Positions 43,101-55,650 of a DNA stretch of 64,000 nucleotides are shown here, in pieces. The stretch covers positions 17,338,501 through 17,402,500 of the forward strand of contig NC_091255.1 of NCBI RefSeq assembly GCF_042477335.2, in the 5' to 3' direction. The stretch is from Ovis canadensis. Its lineage: Eukaryota; Chordata; Mammalia; Artiodactyla; Bovidae. The notes beneath the pieces are model-generated. The model was given only the letters and a program-made list of their open reading frames with translations, searched no databases and had not been told where the DNA came from. The position numbers were made by a program, and so were the translations under genes. Position 1 is the first letter of the stretch, and each line of letters opens with the position of its first letter.

Positions 43101-46084
43101 ATCTCTGTATAACTTGTATTTATTTACCCCATTTCACTGAAGTATGTTTTTCTTTGTTAAAGTCTTGCGCAACATATAACATTGCTCCAAAGTTAAGATA
43201 ATAAAAAGCTTTCTTGTTTCCCCTTCCTTCCCAGCAACCATCCCAAGCAGGAAATAAAAGTTACAGACTCTTCAAGCCATCATGGCACCTCTGAATTCAT
43301 CCTTTCTTCCCTTATACTTCCCTGTCCCATTTCACACATTTCTCCCCATTTGCAGTGGGTGTTTGTGGATGATGGGAGAGAAAATGAACTCTGTCATGTT
43401 TGATCTGGGAGGTCCCACAGAACAGTGTTTTCCCATTCATGCTAAAGTCCTTTAAATATTTGACAGTACTTCTCTCATCCTCTAATTAGTCTCTTCCAGA
43501 TGCAGCATCTACATTCCTTCAATTATTCCTGTTGTGACAAGTTTCCTGATTCCAACAACCTGACCATTTCCTCTGTATTTACTCTCATATGATCACATGG
43601 CTCATAAAATGTGATGCTTGGCACATGACACACAGCTATATGGGGCTGTGAACTCTTTTGGACACTATGATAGCCCTCTTTGAAATATACATCCACCATA
43701 AGGATGCTTTTGATTGCAAGTAGCAACATAACAAAATCACAGTGGCTTAAAGAATGAGGAGACTATCTCACTTAGAAAGATTAGAGGGTAGGCAATTCTA
43801 TAGTTGGTTAATTCATCAACTCCAACATTTTAGGATCTGGTTTTGCTGCTTTATAATTCCTTGTCTTTCCCTTAATGATAGCAATATGACTCCCAAAACT
43901 TCAGTCATTGTATCATTTTTAAAAGTTTTAAATTGAAGGATAATTGTTTTATAGAATTTTGTGGTTTGCTGTCATACATCAACAAGAATCAGTCATAGGT
44001 ACACCATGTCCCCTCATTCCTGGACATCCCTCCCATCTCCCTTCCCACCCTACCCTTCAGCCTGTTGCAGAGTCCTTGTTTGAGTTCCCTGAGTCATACA
44101 GCAAATTCCCATTGGCTGTGTAGTTTACATATGGTATTGTAAATTTTTGTTACTCTCTCCATACATTTCCCCTTCTTCCTCCTCTCTTCCCACTGTGTCC
44201 ATAGGTCTATTCTCTATGTCTGTTTCTCCATTGCTGCCCTGAAAATAAATTCATCAGGGCTGTCTCTACCTATTCCATATATATGTGTCAGTATATGATA
44301 TTTATATTTCTCTTTCTGACCAACTTCACTCTGAATAACGGGCTCTATTTTCATCCACCTCATTAGAACGCATTCAAATGGGATCCTTTTTATGGCCAAG
44401 TAGTATTCCATTATATGTATGTACCACAGCTTCTTTATCCATTCATCTGTTGATGGACATCTAGGTTGCTTCCATGTTCTAGCAATTGTAAAAAGTGCTG
44501 CAGTGAACATTGGGATATATGTGTCTTTTTCAGTTTTTATTTCCTCAGGGGGTAAATGCTTAGGAGTGGGATTTCTGGGTCATATGGTGATTTTACTCCA
44601 AGCTTTTTAAGGAGTCTCCATAGCATCTTTCATGTGGTTGTATCAGTTTGCATTCCCACCAACAATGCAGGAACGTTCCCTTTTCTCCACACCCTCTCCA
44701 GCATTTATTGATTGTAGACTTTTTGATGATGGCCATAGCGACAGGCCTGAAATGGTATCTCATTGTAGTTTTTAAAAATTAATTTATTTTTTAATTGAAG
44801 GATAATTGCTTTACAGAATTTTGTTGTTTTCTGTCAAACCTCAACATGAATCAGCCATAGGAATATAAACATCCCCTCCCTTTTGAACCTCCCTCACAGC
44901 TCCCTCCCCATCCCACCCCTCTAGGTTCTTCCTTTGCGTTTAGTCTTTGTTAGTTTTATTAGTATGAATCTTGGCTTGTTTCTCCTTGGGTTTATCCTGT
45001 ATGGGACTCTTTGCACCTCTTGGACTTGATTGACTATTTTCTTTTCCATGTTGGGGAAATTTTCAACTATACTCTCTTTAAAATTTTTCTCATACCCTTT
45101 TTTTTTTCTCTTCTTCTTCTGGGACCCCTATAATTCACATATGGTGCATTTGAAATTGTCCCAAAGGCCTCTGAGACTGTCCTCAGTTCTTTTCATTCTT
45201 TTTACTATATGTTGCTTTTCCAAAGTTATTTCCACCATTTTATCTTCCAGCTCACTGATTCGTTCTTCTGCTTCAAATATTCTGTTATTGAGTCCTGCTA
45301 GAGTATTTTTAATTTCAGTAATTGTGTTGTTTGCCTTGGTATATTCTTTAATTCTTCTATATCTTTGTTAATTGATTCTTGCATCTTCTCCATTTTGTTT
45401 TCAAGGTTTTTGATCATGTTTACTATCATTATTCTGAATTCTTTTTCAGGTACTTTGCTTCTTTCCTTTTCATTTATTTGGACTTCTGGATTTGTAGTTT
45501 ATTCCTTCATTTGTGTGGTACTTCTCTGCCTTTTCATTTTTTAAAAACTTATTGTGTTTGTGGTCTCCTTTTCCCAGGCTTCCAGGTTGAATTCTTTCTT
45601 CCTTTTGGTTTCTGCCCTCCTAAGGTTGGTCCAATGGTTTGTGTAAGCTTCATATAGGCTGAGATTTGTGCTGAGTCTTTGTTGTTGTTGTTTTTCCTCT
45701 GATGGGCAAGGCTGAGTGAGGTGGTAATCCTGTCTGGTTATGATTTGGTTTGTATTTTTGTTTTGTTTGTTGTTTAGATGAGGCGTCCTGCACAGAGTGC
45801 TACTGGTGGTTGGGTGATGCCGGGTCTTGTATTCAAATACTTTGCTTTGTGAGAGTTCTTACTATTTGATCCTCCCTAGGGTTAGTTCTTTGGTAGTCTA
45901 GGGTCTTGGAGTCAGTGCTTCCACTCCAAAGGCTCAGGGCTTGATCCTTGGTCAGAGACAAAAATTCCACAAGTGGTTTGTTACGGCATTAAGTGAGATT
46001 AAAACAAATTACCCCGAATCAAGAAACCAAAGATGAACTCCAGACAAATGGCAGTTACAAAATCAGGCAAATAATAATTAAAAT

Positions 46085-47065
46085 AATAGAATATACTCAT
46101 ATACACCCATGAGAAGTCAAAACAGTCCAACAAAAATAAAGAACAGCAGATTGACCTGGCGAACAAAGGAAATAAAATTTATATTTACCAGTTAAAAACG
46201 AAACTAACTAAAGCACAAACTGGAAAACAGTACTAAAGTCAGATGCCAAGTGGCTAATAAAGCAATGAAAACAAAACTAACAAATATGTTGAGAGGAAAA
46301 GACAGAAAGGAAAAAGAAAGAATAGATATGTAAAGTTAAATAGAGGTAGATGAAGGTTTATGTACATTAAAGATTGACTTAAGGGGAAAAGAATAGTAGG
46401 AAAGACAAACAAAGAAATAAACGTAGAAAAGATATAATAGGTTTAAAAATTAAAATTAATATTATAAAAAAGAGAAAAGGGGAAAGAAGGAAGAAGAAAG
46501 AGAAAAGGAGAAAAAAGGGGAAGGGGAACTCCAGAGAACTGCAAAAGCCCAATGTAGATGCAGAGAGTTATAACAACAATAAAAAGGGCGACTGAATATA
46601 CACATATACATATACACCCATCAGCAAACTCAAAACAGTTCAACAAACATAAAGTACAGTAAATTGACCTAGCAAACAAAAGAAACCAAAAATTATATCT
46701 ACTAGTTAAGAACAAACTGAAGCACAAAAAGGAAAACAAAACTAAAGCAAGATGTCATTTGGGGAATAAAGCAATGAAAATAAAACTAACAAATATGTTG
46801 AGAGAAAAGGAAAAAAGAAAGAATAGATATGCATAGTTAAATAGAGGTTGGTGAAGATTTATATACATTAAGGATTAATTGCAAGGGGGAAAGAACAGTA
46901 GGAAAAGCAAACAAAGGAATAAATGTACAAAAAATAATAATACATTTAAAAAGTAAAATAAAAAAAGAGGGGAAAAAAAGGAAAATTCCTCAGAACTGCA
47001 AACGCCCAATATAGAGGCAGGTTTATAACAACAATACAAAATGTGACTGAGGAAAAAAAAGCTAC
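46085..47065 (-). repeat. Tandem duplication (~0.46-0.51 kb) in the L1 D 5' UTR
   Basis: Text such as CATATACACCCAT.., CAAAACAGT(C/T)CAACAAA, ATTGACCT(G/A)GC, CAATGAAAA(C/T)AAAACTAACAAATATGTTGAGAG and GAACTGCAAA(A/C)GCCCAAT recurs at an offset of about 460-510 bases (starts about 46099 and 46607; the third motif at 46535 and 46991). Purine-rich on the plus strand. Confidence 0.75.
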
Positions 47066-47373
47066 AAAGCTTAACTAGATTTCATAGTGCCAATAAAATC
47101 AACAACTACAACAAAGGGGGAAAGAAAAGGAAAAGAAAAAAGAAAAAAATAGAAAAGAATCTACAGAACAAGTCAAAAATAAGAATAATAAGTGTTTTTC
47201 TTGAGTCACTGCTGTCAGAGTCCTTTCCCTTGGTGGGAGTCACAGTCCACCTCACCTCCCTAGGATGCCCTCCAACACTGATGATCTCTGGACATGATGT
47301 GGGGACAGCTCAGATTCCAATCCGGTCCTTCTCCTCTGTGTTCTTGCCGCCAATGTCACAGCTATGAGAACTA

Positions 47374-47406
47374 GTGCATTTGTGTGTGTGTGTGTGTGTG
47401 TGTGTG
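47374..47406 (+). repeat. (TG)n microsatellite in the L1 D 5' UTR
   Basis: About 15 TG repeats ending TGTGTGGCAGC. Confidence 0.9.
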
Positions 47407-47734
47407 GCAGCTCTCGATGTCCTTTTATATATTCCATAGACACAGTCTGCCTAGTTGATCACGTGGATTTAATCTGCAGCTTGTACAGCTGGTGGGAAGG
47501 TTTTGGGTCTTCTTCCTTAGACACACTGCCCCTGGGTTTCAATTGTGGTTTTATTTCCGCCTCTGCATGTGGGCTGTCCACTGCTGTTTGCTCCTGAGGC
47601 TGCTCCGGAGGACTTGGGTTTGCCCCTGTGAGGGCCAGGTGTGGAGATGGTGCAGCTTCTTGGGTCGTAGGGGTTCTGGCAGCACCAGGTACTCAGGGGG
47701 GTTGGCGGCTAGGGAAGAAAGGAATATAGTGCTC

Positions 47735-47862
47735 TAGAAGGGTATGGCAACCAGTATTGGCCAATACGCTCCAGTATTCTTGCCTGGAGAACCCCCCTGA
47801 CAGAGAAGCCTGGCAGGCTACAGTCCACAGGTTCACAAAGAGTCAGACACAACAGCCTGTGC
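47735..47862 (+). mobile_element. Bov-A SINE fragment in L1 D
   Basis: GGCAACCAGTATTGGCC, CTCCAGTATTCTTGCCTGGAG, GAAGCCTGGCAGGCTACAGTCC, CAAAGAGTCAGACACAAC. It lacks a recognisable tRNA head. Confidence 0.7.
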
Positions 47863-50800
47863 ACATAGACGCAAGACTTCTTTTGCCTGTGGCAGCTCTG
47901 TCCCAGTGAAGGTTGAACATGAAGTTGGCACAGCTGCTTGGCTTGTGGGGATCCTGGCAGCACCAAGTGTGAAGGGATACACACTGCCTCCGCCCCAGGA
48001 GTTATGGCCCAACAGTCTTTTTCGAGCCTCTTGTAGCTGGGGATCAGAAGGCCTCTTTGGTCAGTCTTTCTCCGTAACTCTGCCCATTCAGGCACTTAGA
48101 GGGCTCCCTTGCCTGGGGTAAATCTCTGCTGTTTGGTGCATCAGGCACTAAAGAAGCACCCTGTGTGGGGTCCTACTCTGTAGTTCTGTGTGTCAGGCAT
48201 TTAATGGGCCAGACTCTCTATTGCTCAGATGCTCATGCTGGCATGTGTGGGCTGAGAGGCTATGGTGATGGCTCCATACTGACTCAGTAGTATCATCTTG
48301 CTTTCACGGCTGCCTGGCTTTCCTCCACAGGCATTTCCCACCATAGTCTCCTCCCTCACATTCCCTCAATCCGTCTCTCTCCAGTCAACAGCAGCTCTCA
48401 TCCTGGAATTGCTCCACAACCTCTAAACTCCAGCTCCCAGCCACTGAGTCTTCCGGTACCTGCGTCCCTGTCAGGGTGTGTCTGATTCTCATTCCATTTA
48501 GGCTGCTACAGATCAGCTATTTCACTCTCAGCCTTAAATGTTTCTCCTCTGACTCAGACAATTGCCCTGATGTGGGGATCGGACCTCTGCTTCAGTTCCC
48601 CCATCCACTGAGGGCAGGTCCAGTTGTATCAACACTCCAGTTTTTCCCCTTGATTTTTTCATCTACCCAGTGTTGCATGGTTCTATGTATTCTCTTCCAC
48701 TGGTAAGCTACTCCTGTCTGCTCCCAGCTGATGTTCTGCATGCGCTTCTGTGTCTGAAGGGGTATACCTGATGTATCCATGGAGAGAGATGTACTCAACA
48801 TCCTCCTACTCCTTCGGCATCTTTTTCCAGTCTCCTCATTGTAGTTTTGATGTGCATTTCTCTAATAGTGAGTGATGCTGAGCATCTTTTCATGTGCTTG
48901 TTAGCCATCTGTACGTCTTCTTTGGAGAAGTGTTTCTTCAGGTCTCTTCCCCACTTTTTGATTGGGTTGTTTGCTTTTCTGGTATTGAGTTGTATGAGCT
49001 ACTTGTATATCTTGGAAATGACTTCTTTATCAGCCGTCTCCTTTGCTATTATTTTCTCCCATTTGAGGGTTGTCTTGACACTTTGTTTGAAGTTTCCTTT
49101 GCTGTGCAAAAGCTTTTAAGTTTTATTAGGTCCCACTTGTTTATTTTTTTTAAATTTCCATTATTCTAGGAGATGGATCATAGAAGATCTTGCTTTGATT
49201 TATGTCATCGAATGTTCTACCTACGTTCTCCTCTAAGAGTTTAATAGATTCTGGTCTTACATTTAGGTCTTTAATCCATTTTGAGTTTATCTTTGTGTAT
49301 GGCATTAGGTAATGATCTAATTTCCTTCTTTTGCATGTAGCTGTCCAGTTTCCAGCACCATTTATTGAAGAGGCTGTCTTTGCCTCATTGTATCTTCTTG
49401 CTTCCTTTGTCAAAAATAAGGTACCCATAGGTGTGTGGGTTTGTTTCTGGGTTCTCTATCTTGTTCCATTGGTGTATATTTATGTTTTTGTGCCAGTACC
49501 ATACTGTCTTGGTGACTGTAGCTTTGTAGTATAGTCTGAAGTCAGGAAGATGGATTCATCCAGCTCCTTTCTTCTTTCTTAAGACTGCTTTGGCTCTTCG
49601 GGATCTTTCGTGTTTCCATATGAACTGTGAAATTTTTTGTTCTGGTTCTGTGAAAAATGTCATTGGTAATTTGGTAGGGATCACATTGAATCTGTAGACT
49701 GCATTTGGTAGTATAGTCATTTTCACAATATTGATTCTTCCTACCCAGGAACATGGAATATCTCCCCATCTGTTAATGTTGTCTTCAATATCTTTCATCA
49801 GTGTCTTATAGTTTTCCATATATAGGTCTTTTGTCTCCTCAGGTAGGTTTATCCCTAGATGTTTAATTCTTTTTGTTGTAATGGTAAATGGGATTGATTC
49901 CTTAATTTCTCTTTCTGGTTTGTCATTGTTAGTATATAAGAGTGCAAGTGATTTGACCTTGTATCCTGCAACTTTGCTGAATTTGCTGATTAGCTCTAGT
50001 AATTTTCTGATAGTTTTCTTTGGGTTTTCTATGTAGTGTATCATGTCATCTGCAAACAGTGAGAGTTTTATTTCTTCTTTTCCAATCTGGATTCCTTTTA
50101 TTTCTTTTTCTTCTCTAGTTGCCATAGATAGGCAACTAGCTCCAACTAGCAAATAGCTCCAAAACTATGTTGAATAATAATGCTGAGAGTGGACACCCTT
50201 GTGTTATTCCTGATCTTAAAGGGAAAGCTTTTAGTTTTTCACCATTGAGGATAATGTTTGCTGTGTGTTTTTCATATAGGGCCTTTACTATGTTGAGGTA
50301 GGTTCCTTCTATGCCCATTTTTTGAAGAGTTTTTTTTATCATAAATGGATGCTGAATTTTTTGAAGGCTTTTTTCTGCATCTGTTGAGATGGTTGCAAAT
50401 TTTTTATCTTTCAATTTGTTGATATGGTATATCACCTTGAATGATTCGTGTACATTGAAGAATCCTTATGTCTCTGGAATCAACCCAACTTGATCATGGT
50501 GTATGACCTTTCTAATGTATTGTTGGATTCTGTTTGCTAGAATTTTGTTGAGGGTTTTTGCATCTATGTTCATCAGTAATATTGGCCTGAAATTTTCTTT
50601 TTTTATGTTGTCTTTGCCTGGTTTTGGTATCAGGGTGATTGTGGCCTCATATCCTGAAGTGACTTGGCAGCAACAGCAGCAGCAGAATGAGTTCGGAAAA
50701 GTTCTGGGAAGAATTTCAGAAAAACAGGCATTAGCTCTTCTCTAAATGTTTGACATAATGCCCCTGTGAAGCCATCTGGCCCTGAGCTTTTGTTTTTGGG

Positions 50801-53800
50801 GAGATTGTTGACCACTGTTTTAATTTCAGTGTTTGTAACTGGGTTCTTTATAATTACCGTTTCTTTCTGGTTCAGTCTTGGGAGGCTGTTCTAAGTGTCT
50901 GTCCATTTCCTCTAGTTTGTCCATTTTCCTAGCATATAGTGCTCACAATATTCTCTTATGATCCTTTGTATTTCTGTGTTATCTGTTATTAACCTCTCCT
51001 TTTGCATTTCTAATTTTGTTGATTTGATTTTTCTCCCTTTTTTTTCTTGAGTCTGGCTAGTGGCTTGTCAATTTTGTTTATCTTCTCAAAGACCCAACTT
51101 TTAGTTTTATTAATCTTTGCTATTATTTCCTTCCTTTTTCATTTATTTCTGGTCCGATGTTTATGATCTCCTTCCTTCGGCTGACTTTGGGGATTTTTGT
51201 TCTTTTTTTTCCAGCTGCCTTAGGTGTAGAGTTAGGCTGTCTAGTCGAAGCTTTTTTTTTTTTTTTGAGGTATGATTGTATCGCTATAAACCACCTTCTT
51301 AGAACTGCTTTTGCTGAATCCCATAGGTTTTGTGTCGCCATGTTTGAACTGTCACTTTTTTCTAGGAATCTTTTGATTTCTTTTCTTATTTTCTCAATAT
51401 TTTATTATTTAGTAATATATTGTTTAATCTCCATGAGCTTGTGTTTTTTGCTGTTTCTTTTTTTTCTTCCTGTAGTTGATATCTAGTCTCATAGCGTTGT
51501 GGTCAGAGAAGATACTTGATACAATTTAAATTTTCTTAAATTTACTGAGGCTTGATTTGTGGCCCAAGATGTGATCTATCCTGGAGAATGTTTCATGTTC
51601 TCTTGAGAAAAAAATATTCTTCTGCATTTGGGTAGAAAGTCCTGAAGATATCAACTAGGTCCATTTGGTCTAAAGTTTCTTTTAAGGCTTTTGTTCCCTT
51701 ACTGATTCTCTGTTTTGATGATCTGTCCATTGGTGAGGGTAGGATGTTAAAGTCCACTACTATTGTTTTGTTGCTGTCGATTTCTCCTTTATGCCTGTTA
51801 GTGTTTGTCTTATGTATTGAGGTATTCCTATGTCGGGTGCATAGACATTTACAATTGTTATGTCTTCCTCTTGAATTGATCTTTTGATCATTATGTAGTG
51901 TCCTTCTTTGTCTCTTATAATATTCTTTATTTTAAAATCTATTTGGCCTGAAAGAAGGATTGCCACTCCAGCTTTTTCTTTTGGTTTACGTTTGCATGGA
52001 GTATCTTTTTCCATCCTTTGGCTTTCAGTCTGTATGTGTCTCTAGGTCTGAAGTGGGTCTCCTGTAGGAAGCATAAATATATGGGTCTTAATTTTGTATT
52101 GATTCAGTCTATATCTTTTGGTTGGTGCATTCAATCCCTTTACATTTAAGGTAATTATTGATACATATGTTCCTATTTGCATTCTCTTGATTGTTTAGGG
52201 TTTGTTTTTGTAGGTCTTTCCTTTCTCTTGTGTTTACTGGCTATGGAAGTCCCTTTAGTATTTGTTGCAAGGCTGGTTTTGTGTTGAATTCTCTTAACTT
52301 TTGCTTTTCCATAAAACTTGTGATTTCTCTATCAATTTTGAATGAGATCCTTGCTGGGTAGAGTAATCGTGGTTGTAGGTTTTTCTCTTTCAGTACTTTA
52401 AATATATCCTGCCATTCCCTTCTGGCCTATTGAGTTTCTGCTGAAAGATCCGCTGTTAATCATATGGGTTTTCCCTTGTATGTTACTTGTTGCTTTTCTC
52501 TTGCTGCTTTTAATATTCTTTCTTTGTGATTAATCTCTGTTAGCTTGATTAATGTGTCTCGATGTGTTTCTCCTTGCATTAATCTGTAAGGGACTCTCTG
52601 CACTTCTTGGGCTTGTTTGACTATTTCCTTTCCCATGTTGGGGAGTTTTCAACTATCATTTCTTCCAAAACTTTCTCAGTGCCTTTCTTTTTTTCTTCTT
52701 CCTCTGGGACCCCTATAACTCGAATGTTGGTGCATTTAATATTGTCACAAAGATCTCTGAGGCTATCCTCAATTCTTTTCATTCTTTTCCCTTTATTCTG
52801 CTCTTCTGCAGTTATTTCCAACATTCTGTCCTCCAGCTCACTTATCCGTTCCTCTGCCTCAGTTATTCTTCTATTGGTTCCTTCTAGAGTATTTTTAATT
52901 TTAGTAATTGTGTTATTCATCTCTGTTTGCTTACTTCTTGTTTATTCCATGTCCTTGGTGATTGTATTAACTGTGTTAAATGCTTCTTGCATTTTCTCCA
53001 TTCTATTTTCAAGTCTTCAGAACATCTTTTCTGTAATTATTCTGAATTGTCTTTCAGGGAGATTACCTTTTTCCTCTTTGTTTATTTAGTCTTGTCAGCT
53101 TCTACCTTGCTCTTTCATTTGTACTGTATTTCTCTGTCTTTTCATTATTTTTTTCTAACTTGCTCCACTTGACGTCTCCTTTTCCCAGGCTTTAGGGTTG
53201 TATTAATTCTTCCTTTTGATATTTATACTCAAAGGGAATTGTTGGTTTGGTGCTTTGTGTTGATTTCTTGTTGGGGGTGACTTGTGCCTGTTTTCTAGTG
53301 GGAGGAGATATAGCAGGTGATTACAGAAATACTGGGACATATCCACTGACTCTTCTACACATACAGTTAGAACCAAAGTGTTCTAAAGAAAAGAGTACAA
53401 GAGATTGACTTGGTGAGCAAGGGAAACCCAAGGTGATATCAACTAATTGAAAGCAGAGTTAGCTAATGTTTAGTCTGGAAATCTGAGCATGAGCAGAGGG
53501 CCAATTGGGGAATATAGCATAGGAGATCAACAATTTAACTTACCCGTTGAAAGTAGAAAGAGTGAAGGAAATAAGGGAGAAAAAAGAGAGAGAAAATAGA
53601 AAGAGGAGAAGGAAGGGAAAAGAAAAAATGAGAGGGTGGGGAAGAGGATTAAAGAAAAAGAGAGAAAGAAAAGAAAAATAGAGGAGCAAAGATGAACAGA
53701 TGTATGTGGAAAAGCTTTATATATATTCAGGTATAGCTACAGCTGCAATAGCGACAGCTGGTAAAGAATTATAGGAAAAGTAGTTGAATGCTTCAAAAAC

Positions 53801-54716
53801 AAAATTCAAAAAACTCATCAAGAAATAAGAACAAAAGGCGAGAAAGAGGAAAAAAATCTGATAATGAATTTCTTTCTTTCTTTTTTTTTGACAAGAAACA
53901 CAAGGAGGAAAACTCGCAGCACCACAATAAGCTAATATGAAGGTGGAAATATGTAGAGGGAACAAACCGTGTGGTTTATAAGAAAAAAAAAAAGAAAAAC
54001 AAAATTTTAAATGAATTTTTTAAAAAAAGGAAAACAAAGAGGAAAAGTCCGCAGCACCGCTAATGGCTAGTGGAGGTGGAGATATGTTGAGGGAATAAAC
54101 AGTGTGATATATAAGAGAAAAAAATGAAAAAAAGTTTCTCAAGGTTGTAGCGCTTGGTTGTGGAGTCTGCACCTGTGGATGGGGTTGGGTCCTGTGGTGT
54201 TTTCCTGGCTGGGGGAGCTTCTGCCTGTGTTCTGGCTGAGGCAGCTAGATTTCCTCTCTCTGAAGGGCGGTGCAGCGTCCAGTTTTGGAGTCTCTGTGGG
54301 TTCAGTATGCCTTTCGGCAGTCGCTCTTGCTTTCGCGGTGTTAGGAGCCTCTATTTCCGCCGCTGCCTCAGAGCGGCCCTCCCAGCATATCTGCAGTGCC
54401 GCCAGTCGTCTACTTGTCCGCGGGATCGTTGCCGGTGCTTGTGTTCCCCTGTCCTGCCCTCTGCTGCTGGCAGAAACTTGCTAGGAACGTGCTTGTGTGG
54501 ATCCTTCTGCATCGCGGCGACTTGTGTGGGCTTCCCTCAGCACCCTGGGCTCACCCTCTGAGTCGCGGGGCTTGTGTGCACTTGTCTCGGCTTCCCAGGC
54601 CTGCCCTTTGCTTTGCAGGGCTGGTGTGCACTCGTTTCAGCTCCCCAGGCTGGCCTCTGCATCGAGGGGGGATTATGTGCACTTGTTTCCTCTCACCACC
54701 TGCCTGTCATTGTATC

Positions 54717-55290
54717 TTTATATCTAAACAATTCGGCAAGAAGGAAGAGGAGAAACACTCATGGGCTTTTGTTTTTTAATCCAGTGGAGAAATCTTTATC
54801 TAAAATGATTGCAGCAGAATTCCTTTATGAGTCTTTGGCCAGAAACAGGATCATGTAGTCATTGCAGTATGCAAAGGAGGATGGAAAGCATATGGCTGGC
54901 TGTTTCAGCCAGAAAGAAGGAGATTGGAAATGGCAATCGCCAGTGTCTGCTCCATAGGTAGAAGCCCCTGGTAGCAAGATGGTGGAGAGATGACTGTACT
55001 GAGTCGTAAAACCAACTGCCTTGACAAGCTGACAGGTACCATGAATAAGTTAGACAGGCCCAGTGAAGACTAAGGTGAACTAGAGTGGAGTATTGATGGA
55101 CGTAAGTCTGAGTGAACTCCGGGAGTTGGTGATGGACAGGGAGGCCTGGCGTGCTGCAATTCATGGGGTCGCAAAGTCGGACACAACTGAGCGACTGAAC
55201 TGAACTGATCCAGGCCAGAGGGCAAGTCACACTTCTCACTCTTCTCCATGCTCATGCAGAGTTCCAGGCTCATGCAGATTTCCAACAGCT
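54717..55290 (+). other. Unit 3: 3' flank, right piece
   Basis: After L1 C, unit 3 resumes: AACAATTCGGCAAGAAGGAAG, CAGCAGAATTCC, TTGGCCAGAAACAGG, GGAGGATGGAAAG and GAAGCCCCTGGTAGCA align in order with unit 1 at 11545-12000. It belongs to the unassigned old repeat seen in both units. Homology is lost by about 55290. Confidence 0.7.
55083..55209 (+). mobile_element. Short BovB 3'-end insertion
   Basis: TATTGATGGACGTAAGTCTGAGTGAACTCCGG .. GTCGGACACAACTGAGCGACTGAACTGAACTGA, which is only the last 125 bases of BovB. Unit 1 (11930-11965) lacks it. Confidence 0.85.
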
Positions 55291-55294
55291 AACA

Positions 55295-55650
55295 TACAAG
55301 GGAGCTCAAATCAGGTTATCACATGATTTCTCAACAGAAACTCTACAAGCCAGAAGGGAATTACACCATATATTTAAAGTGATGAAAGGGAAGAACCTAC
55401 AACCAAGAATACTTTAGCCAGTAAGATTCTCATTCAGAATTGACAGAAAAGTCAAAAGCTTTCCAGACAAGCAAAAGTTAAGAGAATTTGGCACCACCAA
55501 ACCAGATTTATAACAAATGCTAAAGAAACTTCTTTAGGCAGGAAATACCAGAGAAGGAAAAGTCCTACAAAAAATAAACCCAAAACAATTAAGAAAATGG
55601 GAACAGAATCATACATATTGACAATTACCTTAAGTGTAAATGGGTTGAAT
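55295..55650 (+). mobile_element. L1 fragment spanning the ORF1/ORF2 junction
   Basis: Sense L1: CACATGATTTCTCAACAGAAAC, GACAAGCAAAAGTTAAGAGAATT, then the intergenic part and the start of ORF2 (AATTACCTTAAGTGTAAATGGG). It is interrupted after TTGAAT (55645-55650) by the BovB block and continues at 58804 as TTGAATGCACCAACC to about 58845. Confidence 0.8.

Larger units (their letters stand above)
41761..43914 (+). other. Unit 3: 3' flank, left piece
   Basis: Aligns with unit 1 (9519-11520): ATAGGTTGACTTTAAA, GATGCTCTAGAATGGTTGGGGAACCAA, CATTGCTCCAAAGTTAAGA, ATGAACTCTGTCATGTTTGATCTGGGAGG. It holds the same MIR (from about 41840) and the same unassigned old repeat (from about 43660), plus two private SINEs. 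No gene. It is interrupted at 43915 by L1 C. Confidence 0.7.
44773..48834 (-). mobile_element. L1 D: ORF2-less L1 with complete ends, nested in L1 C
   Basis: A 4.06-kb antisense insert between 14-bp duplications CTCATTGTAGTTTT (44759-44772 and 48835-48848). It has a 3' UTR with tail (44773 to about 44925), then directly ORF1 (about 44990-45420: CACCTCTTGGACTTGATTG.., TCTGGGACCCCTATAATTC), then a long 5' UTR to the L1 start at 48834 (antisense CTTCGGCATCTTTTTCCAG). The roughly 3.8-kb ORF2 is missing. The ends and TSD show that it inserted already lacking ORF2, or lost it cleanly later. It resembles HAL1-type half-L1s in structure only. Confidence 0.85.
43915..54705 (-). mobile_element. L1 C: full-length older L1, antisense, with a nested L1
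   Basis: Runs antisense from the 3' tail (43915) through ORF2 to a long 5' UTR ending 54705. TSD GTCATTGTATC at 43904-43914 and 54706-54716. Minus-strand ORF2 pieces are readable: [13 protein letters not shown]-type RT motif near 50040, [49 protein letters not shown]1 lies at about 52620-52920 (CTNIRVIGVPEEEEKKKGTEKVLEEMIVEN). The 5' UTR is A/G-rich (53330-54130) and then GC-rich. Without the nested element it is about 6.7 kb. It has many stops and shifts and is inactive. Unit 1 near 11530 is its empty site. Confidence 0.88.

Noticed and set aside
45030-45657. Plus-strand frames of about 100 codons that look membrane-like (Phe/Leu-rich)
   Set aside because: They are antisense translations of L1 ORF1 and its surroundings; the apparent hydrophobicity comes from T-rich antisense sequence.
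54154-54779. Overlapping long plus-strand frames in GC-rich DNA
   Set aside because: They lie in the antisense GC-rich 5' UTR of L1 C. High GC with few stop codons explains the open frames; there is no domain or conserved start.
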